Part shown: one piece after another, positions 43,191-50,864 of the stretch
Layout of the letters: each line of letters begins with the position of its first letter
Position numbering within the stretch: the first letter of the stretch is position 1
Assembly: GCF_002174305.1 (NCBI RefSeq)
Contig: NZ_MIJB01000014.1
Span: 82,047 to 146,046 of the forward strand
From: Aeromicrobium sp. PE09-221
GTDB lineage: Bacteria; Actinomycetota; Actinomycetes; Propionibacteriales; Nocardioidaceae
Direction: 5' to 3'
DNA length: 64,000 bases
Position numbers and translations under genes: made by a program
Notes under the pieces: model-generated
The model's database searches: none
Told to the model about the DNA's origin: nothing
What the model saw: only the letters and a program-made list of their open reading frames with translations

Positions 43191-44397
43191 CTCCCGTGCG
43201 AAGCGTCGCCACGAGTCGTTCCGGAGTCATGTCGAGAGCGTCGAGTGCCGGATCGCCCAGCTCGTCCAGCGCAGTGGCGATGAGCTCGCCCGTTGCCCCG
43301 AGCCGAAGTGAACCGTCGCCGACCAGCGCCGGGTCGGCGGGATCCAGGGCAACCACGTCGAGAGTCGCGAGGTAGCGCAGCAAGCCCCGCAGTGCGGGTG
43401 CGTCGAGGTTCAGTTCACGCGCCAGCGCGGGAACGGAAGCCGGTGCCCGTTCCAGGCGCGCCAGCACGCCCGTCGCGACGGCGGCGCGCAGGACCACCGG
43501 CCGGGTCATGTCGAACGCCTCCTCCACGGCGGCCTCCTCGGCCGCGTCCAGATCGACGGCGTCGGCCGGACGGCTCGACTCGTCAGGCGTGGTGGCGGTC
43601 CGACGCCAGTAACCGGTGATGTCGAGGCAGTCGCGTGGGACCTCACGCTCGACCTTGAGGAAGGTGCGCAACGGTTTGAGTCGCATCGCTTCTCCGGCGA
43701 GCCAGCAGAACACCACTCCCGGCCACCAGGGGGCGGAGGTGATCGCGCGCTCGAGGACATCGCTGGTGCCCGGGGCGGCACCGTCGCGTGGCAGCCAGGT
43801 GACGTCGACGCCCTCGGGCGAGGCGACGTCGAGGCGGTGGGTGTCGTCGGCGATCTCGATGAACACTTGGCCGCGCACGCCGGCGGGCCACTCCTCGAGC
43901 AGCCGCGCGATCGCGGGAAGCGCCGTCTCGTCACCGCCGGCGAGGATCCATTCGACCCCCTCGGGCAGCAGCGCCGAGCTCTTCGGTCCTGCGATGAAAG
44001 CGGTGTCCCCGGGGTGCACGGTCTCGACCCAGGACGAGGCATATCCCGTGCCATGGCGGACGAAATCCAGATCGAGCTCGCCGGATACCGGGTCCCAGCG
44101 GCGTGGGGTGTAGTCCTTCGCCGGGGAACTCCCGGACCAGTCCAGGTGCCCCTCGACCTGTCTCGGCGGCCGCGCCGCGGTCTGGCCGTTGCCGGGAACG
44201 ATGAGCTTGACGTGGTCGTCGAAGCCCTCGTTGCGCAGCGGGGGCACCGCGATGCCGTCGGCGGTCGCGAAGGCGCCGAACTGCGCACCGGTCAGCGTGA
44301 TTCGGCGCATCCCCGGTCCCAGATCGACCACCCGGGAGACGGTCAGTTCGCGCACGCTGATCGGGTAGATCCTCTGCTCGCGTCGGGTGCGGGGCAC
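43102..44397 (-). CDS. Siderophore-interacting protein (SIP) with partial methyltransferase-type domain
   Basis: FAD-dependent ferric-siderophore reductase of the ViuB/SIP family, 431 residues. The FAD domain (about residues 15-130) includes GPGMRRITLTG, RNEGFDDHVKL and YTPRRWD. The C-terminal SIP domain includes FIAGPKSS, WILAGGDETALPAIARLLEEWP and VFCWLAGEAMRLKPLRTFL. It releases iron by reducing Fe(III) in imported siderophores. Residues from about 285 are a methyltransferase dimerisation/winged-helix region (VLRAAVATGVLARLERAP, LRGLLRYLATLDVV). After PERLVATLRTG the protein goes out of frame and stops. It is divergent from the surface-protein operon, with an iron box between. Confidence 0.88.
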   Translation of the reverse strand: MPRTRREQRIYPISVRELTVSRVVDLGPGMRRITLTGAQFGAFATADGIAVPPLRNEGFDDHVKLIVPGNGQTAARPPRQVEGHLDWSGSSPAKDYTPRRWDPVSGELDLDFVRHGTGYASSWVETVHPGDTAFIAGPKSSALLPEGVEWILAGGDETALPAIARLLEEWPAGVRGQVFIEIADDTHRLDVASPEGVDVTWLPRDGAAPGTSDVLERAITSAPWWPGVVFCWLAGEAMRLKPLRTFLKVEREVPRDCLDITGYWRRTATTPDESSRPADAVDLDAAEEAAVEEAFDMTRPVVLRAAVATGVLARLERAPASVPALARELNLDAPALRGLLRYLATLDVVALDPADPALVGDGSLRLGATGELIATALDELGDPALDALDMTPERLVATLRTGAAAPTATAVTWQMSCPLRPTTATRNSPTR

Positions 44398-44552
44398 GTG
44401 ACTCTCCTCAAGATGTCGTCGGTCTGTCGCTGGGTTCGATCATGAGGGGTCGCGGCCGCAATGTGATGATCGAGCGCCGGAAATGTCCTCTGACTTGTCG
44501 CACGACTGCGCAGAAGACAACTTTTCCTCCAGTCTGGACTCCGAATCCTGAG

Positions 44553-44571
44553 GATGCTTAGGCTCACCTTG
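44553..44571. promoter_or_regulatory. DtxR/IdeR-type iron box between SIP and the surface-protein operon
   Basis: GATGCTTAGGCTCACCTTG contains TTAGGCTCACCTTG, matching 11 of 14 positions of the half-box pair TTAGGCTAACCTAA (12 of 19 overall). It is the weakest of the three iron boxes, but placed midway in the divergent promoter region. Confidence 0.6.
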
Positions 44572-44648
44572 GTTTCTCGGGGCTCGAGCGGTTGTTCGTG
44601 CCCCGGTCGTGCGCCGCGCCGTCGGGTGCGCCAGACAGGAAGGTCATC

Positions 44649-46499
44649 ATGTTCTCGGGATTCTCCCGCCGCCCCCTCGTCGCCTCGGGGCTCGTCGCCC
44701 TGGTCGCGCCCGTGGCTCTGACTTCCATCGTCTCGCCGGCCGAAGCGGCCGAGACGCCCACCGACACGCACTCGGTCACGACGCAGTGGAAGTGCAACAT
44801 CTTCTACGGCGACTCCCAGATGTACGACTACGAGATCGGAGTGACCGTCGACCTGCCGACGAGTGTCGCGCCCGGTGAACGCGTCGCATCACGGACGGCG
44901 ACCTGGCGCATCAACGACCGGGGTTACCTGCGGGGTCTCAACGACCGGCCCAACGCCACCGCGCTGCACCCGGACTCGGCGACGTTCGGCCTGCAGGGTG
45001 GCTGGCTGGAGGTCGTCTCGGGCGGCGCGGTCGGCGAGGAGGCCGAGTTCGAACCGGTGACCCTCCCGGTGGACGACCCGGACAGCCAGATCCACGGCGA
45101 GCTGCCCGGTGCGGTGGTCGCCGAGGGAGAGGGGCTGTTCCCGGGTTTCACGGTGCCCGCCGACGCCAGCGGTGAGATCTCACTGCAGTTCGCGAACCAC
45201 CTGCGCCGCGACATCACCCTGGTCACCGGCAGCGTTCCGCGCGTGTTCACCGCCGACGAGTGCAAGCCCGCAGGAGATCTGACCATCGCCACGATCGACG
45301 TCGTCGGCGAGCCCGCTCCCACCGCTGCAACGAAGACGCTGTCCAAGCAGGCGATCTACCAGTGCAAGATCTCCGGATCGACCGGCATCAACGCGGTGAT
45401 CAAGATCAACGCCACCGCGACCGTACCCACGCTGGCTCGGCCGGGAGACCGGTTCCGGGTGCCCTTCACGCTGTCGGTAGAGTTCCCCGCGATCCTGTCG
45501 ACGATGGTCGGCGGATTCGGTGACTTCGACCGCGTGCGCGGTTACAGCGACAACATCGACGTGGCCAGCTACGACGCCGACGGACGACATTCCACCCGGT
45601 TGCCGCGCGTCCTCACCGATGGCCCGATGCCGACATCGGGGGCGTTCACCCTGGAGGCGACCTCCGGAGGCGCGTGGATCGACGTCCCGCAGAACTCGGC
45701 GACGGACGTGGAGATCCGGATGCCGCAAGCCGATCAGATCGATCACCCGATGCTCGCCGCCAACCCCAGCATGGTTCCCGAGGGCTGGGAGCAGATCAGC
45801 TTCACACTCAACGCCCAGATATACAACTCGGCCACGCCGGACGCGACGCCCTTGTTCGCGGTCCTGTTCTGCAAGGCCTACGAATCGCGCCATCCAGGCA
45901 GCACCGAACTCGGCAAGGTCGACGTCGCGGGGACGGAAACTGTGGCGAAGGTGGCGCTGAGCGCCCCCACGTCGGTGAGGCACGGCAAGGCCACAGCGGT
46001 GGCAGTGTCGGTGCCGGGTGCCACTGGCGCGGTGACGCTGACCGGTGCGGGCGCTGCGCAGACGCGGAGCCTGTCCGGCGGCAAGGCATCCTTCGTGGTG
46101 CCGAAGACGCTCAGGGCCGGCCGCTACACGCTGAAGGCCAATTACGCCGGCGATCGCGACGTCAAGGCCGGAACGGTGAGCCGCACGTTGGTGGTGGTGA
46201 AGGCGGGTACTCGGGCGTCGGTTCGGGTGTCGAAGAGGCCGACGTCGAAGAAGCGGGGCAAGGCCGTGGTGACGGTGCGGTCGGTGACTGGTACGAAGCC
46301 GCGGGGCAAGGTCACGGTGACTTTGCGCAAGGGCAAGAAGGTCAAGCGGGTCAGTGCTCGGGTGAATGCGCGGGGTCAGGCGAGTGTGCGGTTGCCGAAG
46401 CTCGCGAAGGGCACGTGGAAGTTCACCGCGGCGTATGGCGGTGACGTCAACCATCTCAAGAAGACCGTCAAGGTCAAGAAACTGAAGGTGAAGAAGTGA
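44649..46499 (+). CDS. Secreted protein with two DUF6801-like domains and Ig-like basic tail, copy 1
   Basis: Protein of 616 residues. A signal peptide (FSRRPLVASGLVALVAPVALTSIVSPAEAAE) starts at ATG 44649, with AGGAAGG upstream. Two domains of about 180 residues follow, each opening with a Cys-bearing strand (WKCNIFYG, YQCKISGS), then VDLPTSVAPGERV or ATVPTLARPGDRF, and closing with Cys (TADEC, LFCKAYE). The C-terminus has two Ig-like domains; the last is very basic (RPTSKKRGKAVVTV to KVKKLKVKK). No anchor is evident. First gene of the 17-kb chain. The role is unknown; a surface ligand-binding protein is inferred from the iron box. Confidence 0.8.
   Translation: MFSGFSRRPLVASGLVALVAPVALTSIVSPAEAAETPTDTHSVTTQWKCNIFYGDSQMYDYEIGVTVDLPTSVAPGERVASRTATWRINDRGYLRGLNDRPNATALHPDSATFGLQGGWLEVVSGGAVGEEAEFEPVTLPVDDPDSQIHGELPGAVVAEGEGLFPGFTVPADASGEISLQFANHLRRDITLVTGSVPRVFTADECKPAGDLTIATIDVVGEPAPTAATKTLSKQAIYQCKISGSTGINAVIKINATATVPTLARPGDRFRVPFTLSVEFPAILSTMVGGFGDFDRVRGYSDNIDVASYDADGRHSTRLPRVLTDGPMPTSGAFTLEATSGGAWIDVPQNSATDVEIRMPQADQIDHPMLAANPSMVPEGWEQISFTLNAQIYNSATPDATPLFAVLFCKAYESRHPGSTELGKVDVAGTETVAKVALSAPTSVRHGKATAVAVSVPGATGAVTLTGAGAAQTRSLSGGKASFVVPKTLRAGRYTLKANYAGDRDVKAGTVSRTLVVVKAGTRASVRVSKRPTSKKRGKAVVTVRSVTGTKPRGKVTVTLRKGKKVKRVSARVNARGQASVRLPKLAKGTWKFTAAYGGDVNHLKKTVKVKKLKVKK
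46215..46499 (+). repeat. 285-bp perfect direct repeat, copy 1
   Basis: Identical by eye to 47975-48259. It encodes the last Ig-like basic domain and stop codon. See the gene-conversion finding. Confidence 0.9.
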
Positions 46500-48259
46500 A
46501 GACGTCGACCGGATACAAGACGATCGCTGCGACTGCGGCCGCAGCGCTGACCGCCGGACTACTCGGCGCAATGACGGGTACGGCACGGGCCGATGAACCA
46601 ACCACCGCGACGGTGGTCCACACTATTTCGACCCAGAAGTTGTCCTGCGATGCGACGCCATGGCTGGCTCCCGGCGTGACGGAGCCTGCCACGGTAGATC
46701 TCAACTTCTATCCGTTCAGCTACGACTATCCCACCGAGGTGAAGGACGGCGAGCAGATCGAGGCGCAGGCGATCTCAGCCACCGTGACGCTCGCTCTCAA
46801 CGCGCAGTTCATGAAGAACAGCATGAAGGCGACCGATGTCGGTTTGACGATCGACGGCATGCGGCTGACTGCGGAGGGAGCTCCTGGCGGATCGGTCGCC
46901 CTCCCGGCCGTGGAACTGGAGAGCATCCCCGCGCCGGTCAACGAGTTCAGCCCGGTCCGGTGGACCGACCGCGAGTTTCTCCTGCCGGCCTACACCGCAT
47001 CGGACACCAATGCCGACGGCTGGTCGGAGCGATCACTGACCGGACCGTTCACCGTGACGGCGAGCGTGGTCCGCGAAGGGGAGACCGAGCCGACGAGCAT
47101 CTCGACGACCTGCGACGAGGAGTACAACGGTAGGATCCGGCTTGCATCGCCGATCGTGGTGAGCCGCTACTCCGATCCCATTGCGGACCGGCCGACCGGT
47201 GAGCCGCTGGCGACACTGAACCTGCACAACGAATTCATGGGTCAGGACAACCCGATCAGTTTCTTCGGCGCGCTTCCGGAGAAAGTCTACGCAGGTCAGA
47301 AGGTGTCGGCGATCTCGGTGGTGGCCCATGAACCCGCAGAGGAATATGACGAGCCCAACGACGGCGGAGCACTCAATACGCGGTGGCACGAGGGCTTCAC
47401 GGCCACGGCCACGGTCGGGCGGCACCGGATCAAGGTCCCGATCACCGTTGCCCCGCCGACGCCTAACGTCTATTCGCGCAATGTCTATCGACTCGAGCTG
47501 GGCGCGTTCGCCATTCCCGCCGACGCCTCCGGCAAGCTGACTCTCGCTCTCGACAACGCGGACCTGGACTGGAAGTTCGTCAGCCGGTACCCCTCGATCA
47601 TGCTGACCGAATCGGAAGCGGAGGTCCCCGACGAGATGCGCGAGTTCCTCATCGAACAACTCGAGGGTGATGGGACGTTGGGTTCGGTCCCTGTGGTGGC
47701 TCGGGGTGCGGTGGGTCTGTCGGTTCCGTCGTCGGTGGCGTATGGCCGCGCCGGTGTCGTGAGTGTGTCGGTACCGGGTGCGACTGGCGCGGTGACGTTG
47801 ACCGGTGCGGGCGCTGCGCAGTCGCGGAGTCTGTCGGGTGGGAAGGTGTCGTTCGTGGTGCCGAGGACGCTGCGGCCGGGGCGGTATGGCCTCAAGGCTG
47901 CGTATGCCGGTGATGGCTCGCATCAGGCTGGCGCGGTTTCGAAGACGTTGGTGGTGACTAAGGCGGGCACGCGTGCGTCGGTTCGGGTGTCGAAGAGGCC
48001 GACGTCGAAGAAGCGGGGCAAGGCCGTGGTGACGGTGCGGTCGGTGACTGGTACGAAGCCGCGGGGCAAGGTCACGGTGACTTTGCGCAAGGGCAAGAAG
48101 GTCAAGCGGGTCAGTGCTCGGGTGAATGCGCGGGGTCAGGCGAGTGTGCGGTTGCCGAAGCTCGCGAAGGGCACGTGGAAGTTCACCGCGGCGTATGGCG
48201 GTGACGTCAACCATCTCAAGAAGACCGTCAAGGTCAAGAAACTGAAGGTGAAGAAGTGA
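46496..48259 (+). CDS. Secreted Ig-like repeat protein, copy 2
   Basis: Protein of 587 residues, GTG 46496 overlapping the previous stop (GTGA). Signal peptide IAATAAAALTAGLLGAMTGTARAD. The N-terminal 400 residues are related to the other copies only in outline (TQKLSCDAT, YPTEVKDGEQIEAQAISATV, CDEEYNG). The C-terminal region has the two Ig-like domains VGLSVPSSVAYGRAGVVSV and the same basic last domain as copy 1. No membrane anchor. Confidence 0.78.
   Translation: MKTSTGYKTIAATAAAALTAGLLGAMTGTARADEPTTATVVHTISTQKLSCDATPWLAPGVTEPATVDLNFYPFSYDYPTEVKDGEQIEAQAISATVTLALNAQFMKNSMKATDVGLTIDGMRLTAEGAPGGSVALPAVELESIPAPVNEFSPVRWTDREFLLPAYTASDTNADGWSERSLTGPFTVTASVVREGETEPTSISTTCDEEYNGRIRLASPIVVSRYSDPIADRPTGEPLATLNLHNEFMGQDNPISFFGALPEKVYAGQKVSAISVVAHEPAEEYDEPNDGGALNTRWHEGFTATATVGRHRIKVPITVAPPTPNVYSRNVYRLELGAFAIPADASGKLTLALDNADLDWKFVSRYPSIMLTESEAEVPDEMREFLIEQLEGDGTLGSVPVVARGAVGLSVPSSVAYGRAGVVSVSVPGATGAVTLTGAGAAQSRSLSGGKVSFVVPRTLRPGRYGLKAAYAGDGSHQAGAVSKTLVVTKAGTRASVRVSKRPTSKKRGKAVVTVRSVTGTKPRGKVTVTLRKGKKVKRVSARVNARGQASVRLPKLAKGTWKFTAAYGGDVNHLKKTVKVKKLKVKK
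47975..48259 (+). repeat. 285-bp perfect direct repeat, copy 2
   Basis: Second copy of 46215-46499, 1760 bases downstream, same orientation. Confidence 0.9.
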
Positions 48260-49767
48260 GAGGACCACTCGCCACGGTCACGGCTGCTGCGCTGGTCGTG
48301 GGCCTGCTGGGCGCCACCGCCGGTGCCGCCCGCGCAGAGCCGGTCGGGGTGAGTCACACGTACGAATGCGACCTGAGCATCAACGAACTGAAGGACGGCA
48401 ATCCGTACGAGTTCGCCACCACCGCGCGGATGGCTCTGCCCAGGAAGGTGGCGCCGGGGACGAGCATTCCGGCGCGCCCGTTCAGCATCGACATCACGCT
48501 GCCGCGGGTACTGTTGGAGTTCGGCGCCAACCACCCCCTGGGGCCGTTCACCCGGCTGGTCGGCCGCGCGGGGACCCTGGCTCTCAACACCACGATCAAC
48601 GGTGTCGAGGGCAAGCACGCGATCGCCGAGGTGACGACGCCCTCGTACGAATTCGACGGGGAACGTGACCTGAGCGTCACCGCCAGCGGAACGTTGTCGG
48701 CGATCGACGTGCCGGCGGGCACCCCCGACGGCTCGGTGATCCAGGTCCGTCTGCCCGACAATGACAACACCCAGGATCCGTGGTTCCCGAGCGCCAGCGA
48801 CACCATGTTCGTCGCCTTCACGATGTTCGCGAACCTGGTCTCCGACGAGACCGGACTGGACTACGACGCCCCGGCGCGCTGCGGTGTCGGCGACAGTGCG
48901 CTACAAGGCCCCGAGATCGCCACGATCGAGGTGGACGATTCACTGATCGCGCCCGAGGTGGCGTTGCTGGTGCCCGCGTCCGTCGTCCACGGGCGGGCTG
49001 CCACGGCGTCGGTCTCGGTGCCGGGCGCCACTGGTGAGGTCACCGTCGTCGGTGCCGGTGAGACCCGGACCGTGACACTCCAGGGCGGAAGTGCCGCGGT
49101 CGTGCTCCCTGGCGATCTGGCCGCAGGTACCCACCAGATCTCGGCCATCTACGACGGCGACGATATCTACGGTCCGGGAGCCGCCGCAGCGAGTCTGACC
49201 GTCGCCCGAGCTCCGTCGGCGGCGCTGAAGGCGAAGGGCGCCTCGATCGTGCACGGCAGGAGCGGAACCATCTCGGTCACGGCGCCCGCCGCAGGCGCGG
49301 TGACGGTGGCTGGCTTGGGCACGAAGACTGCCACGACCGCCGGCCAGGGCCTCGCGTTCACCGTGCCGAAGACGTTGCGGGCCGGCACCACGACCTACCG
49401 AGCCAGTTTCGTCCCGGCGGACGGCAACTACGCGTCGCCCAGCCCGATCGCCGTCCGGGTCGGTGTCGCGAAGGCCGGCACTCGCGCGTCGGTGCGCGTG
49501 TTGAAGAGGCCGACGTCGAAGAAGAAAGGCAAGGCCGTGGTCACGGTGCGGTCGGTGACCGGAACCAAGCCGCGTGGCACGGTCACGGTGACCTTGAAGA
49601 AGGGCAAGAAGACCAAGAGGGTCAGGGCGAAGGTGAACGCCAACGGCCAGGCGAGCGTGAGGCTGCCCAAACTCGCGAAGGGCGCCTGGAAGGTGACCGC
49701 CGCCTATGCCGGCGACGCCAACCACGTCAGGAAGTCCATCAGGAAGAAGCTCAAGGTCACGAAGTGA
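48256..49767 (+). CDS. Secreted Ig-like repeat protein, copy 3
   Basis: Protein of 503 residues, GTG 48256 (GTGA overlap). Signal peptide ATVTAAALVVGLLGATAGAARAE, then one DUF6801-like domain (HTYECDLSIN, MALPRKVAPGTSIPARPFSID, to DAPARCGVGD). Three Ig-like domains follow (EVALLVPASVVHGRAATASV; SAALKAKGASIVHGRSGTISV; the basic RPTSKKKGKAVVTV domain). The last is homologous to those of copies 1 and 2 but has diverged in DNA, so it escaped the recent conversion. Confidence 0.78.
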   Translation: MRGPLATVTAAALVVGLLGATAGAARAEPVGVSHTYECDLSINELKDGNPYEFATTARMALPRKVAPGTSIPARPFSIDITLPRVLLEFGANHPLGPFTRLVGRAGTLALNTTINGVEGKHAIAEVTTPSYEFDGERDLSVTASGTLSAIDVPAGTPDGSVIQVRLPDNDNTQDPWFPSASDTMFVAFTMFANLVSDETGLDYDAPARCGVGDSALQGPEIATIEVDDSLIAPEVALLVPASVVHGRAATASVSVPGATGEVTVVGAGETRTVTLQGGSAAVVLPGDLAAGTHQISAIYDGDDIYGPGAAAASLTVARAPSAALKAKGASIVHGRSGTISVTAPAAGAVTVAGLGTKTATTAGQGLAFTVPKTLRAGTTTYRASFVPADGNYASPSPIAVRVGVAKAGTRASVRVLKRPTSKKKGKAVVTVRSVTGTKPRGTVTVTLKKGKKTKRVRAKVNANGQASVRLPKLAKGAWKVTAAYAGDANHVRKSIRKKLKVTK

Positions 49768-50864
49768 GCCTGCACAGCGTGGTCGAGACCGGATCGAACG
49801 AAGCGAGCCTTCGCGTCTTTGGTGACGTGCTGAACCACGAGACGATCGAGTCCGACGAGCTCGTGCGGGGGGCCGCCCGTGGGATTCGAATGACCTACGT
49901 TTCGCAGGGAGCTTCGGGGGAGCGCCGACCGGTCACCGCCGTGGTGCAGGTCCCGGAAGGGACTGCCCCGGTAGGTGGCTGGCCGGTGATGGCGTACGCC
50001 CACGGCACGAGCGGCGTCGGTGAGCACTGCACTGTCTCGAACCTTCTGGCTCTCCATGGGGACCTCCTGGCACCGTGGATCCAGCGTGGGTTCGCCGTGG
50101 TCGCGACCGACTACGCCGGCATCGGCACACCCGGCGGTCACCCCTATCTTTCCTCCGCCGCGTCGGGGGCGAACGTGATCGACAGCGTCAGTGCGGCGCG
50201 ATCGATGGTCTCTGAGCTCTCAGTGTGCTGGGTGACGATGGGCGGATCGCAAGGCGGTCAGGCGGCGATCGCCACGGCGCACCTGTCGGCCAGCAGGGCG
50301 CCGCACCTGCGCCACGTCGGCGCGATCGCCGTGTGCCCGCCGCTCCTGATCTCGAGGTTCGTCGCCTTGGCGGGCCCGTGGGTGCCACGGCTGCCGGTGC
50401 CTGACTTCGTCACCTACCTGGCCTACATCCTGGCCGGCCTGCGGGTCTCGCGTCCCGACGTCGACAGTTCGCCCTACCTCACCCCGCTGGGTCAGCGCCT
50501 CGTCGACGAGGCGCCGTGGTACGGCTACGCGCAGATGGTGGAGCGTACCCGCGGGATTGGCGTCGGAACGATGTTCCGGCGCGGACTCCGGCGCACGCCC
50601 GTTGCTCGTGCCTTCGACGAGCAGACCCATCTGCCGACCGAGGGCTACAGTGTGCCCGTTCTCGTGGCAGCGGGCGTGTTCGACCCGATCTGCCCGGCGC
50701 CGCTGGCGGAGAGGTTCGTCGCCCGAGCGCGTCGCCGCGGGCAGCAGTTCACCCTTCACCGCTATGTGTCAGGCCATCAGGTCGGGAGCAAGGCGAACGC
50801 CGACGCGATCGCGTTCTCGCTGTCCGTGCTCGGCGCAGATTCTGTCGCGAGGTCGTCATCATGA
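49764..50864 (+). CDS. Lipase-like alpha/beta hydrolase, copy 1
   Basis: Hydrolase of 366 residues, GTG 49764 (GTGA overlap), of the secretory-lipase-like (LIP) family. It has the strand PVMAYAHGTSGVGEHC (oxyanion region), nucleophile block VTMGGSQGGQAAI (G-x-S-x-G), Asp in VLVAAGVFDPICP and His in RYVSGHQVG. No signal peptide is visible. A paralog closes the operon at 60846. In a siderophore setting it could be an esterase that opens ester siderophores to release iron, as Fes/IroE do. In a lipid setting it would be a lipase. Confidence 0.8.
   Translation: MSLHSVVETGSNEASLRVFGDVLNHETIESDELVRGAARGIRMTYVSQGASGERRPVTAVVQVPEGTAPVGGWPVMAYAHGTSGVGEHCTVSNLLALHGDLLAPWIQRGFAVVATDYAGIGTPGGHPYLSSAASGANVIDSVSAARSMVSELSVCWVTMGGSQGGQAAIATAHLSASRAPHLRHVGAIAVCPPLLISRFVALAGPWVPRLPVPDFVTYLAYILAGLRVSRPDVDSSPYLTPLGQRLVDEAPWYGYAQMVERTRGIGVGTMFRRGLRRTPVARAFDEQTHLPTEGYSVPVLVAAGVFDPICPAPLAERFVARARRRGQQFTLHRYVSGHQVGSKANADAIAFSLSVLGADSVARSSS

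Noticed and set aside
45180..46601. Minus-strand frame of 473 residues opposite the first Ig-like gene
   Set aside because: His/Arg-rich antisense frame created by codon bias, with no start context.
46215..48259. Lys/Arg-rich repeated tails considered as DNA-binding histone-like domains
   Set aside because: They follow signal peptides and Ig-like domains and are predicted outside the cell, so a nucleoid role is unlikely. Wall or ligand binding fits better.
48256..49767. LPXTG-type wall sorting signal in the Ig-like proteins
   Set aside because: No LPxTG-like motif followed by a hydrophobic helix is present at these C-termini. Only the proteins at 50861 and 55996 have TM anchors.
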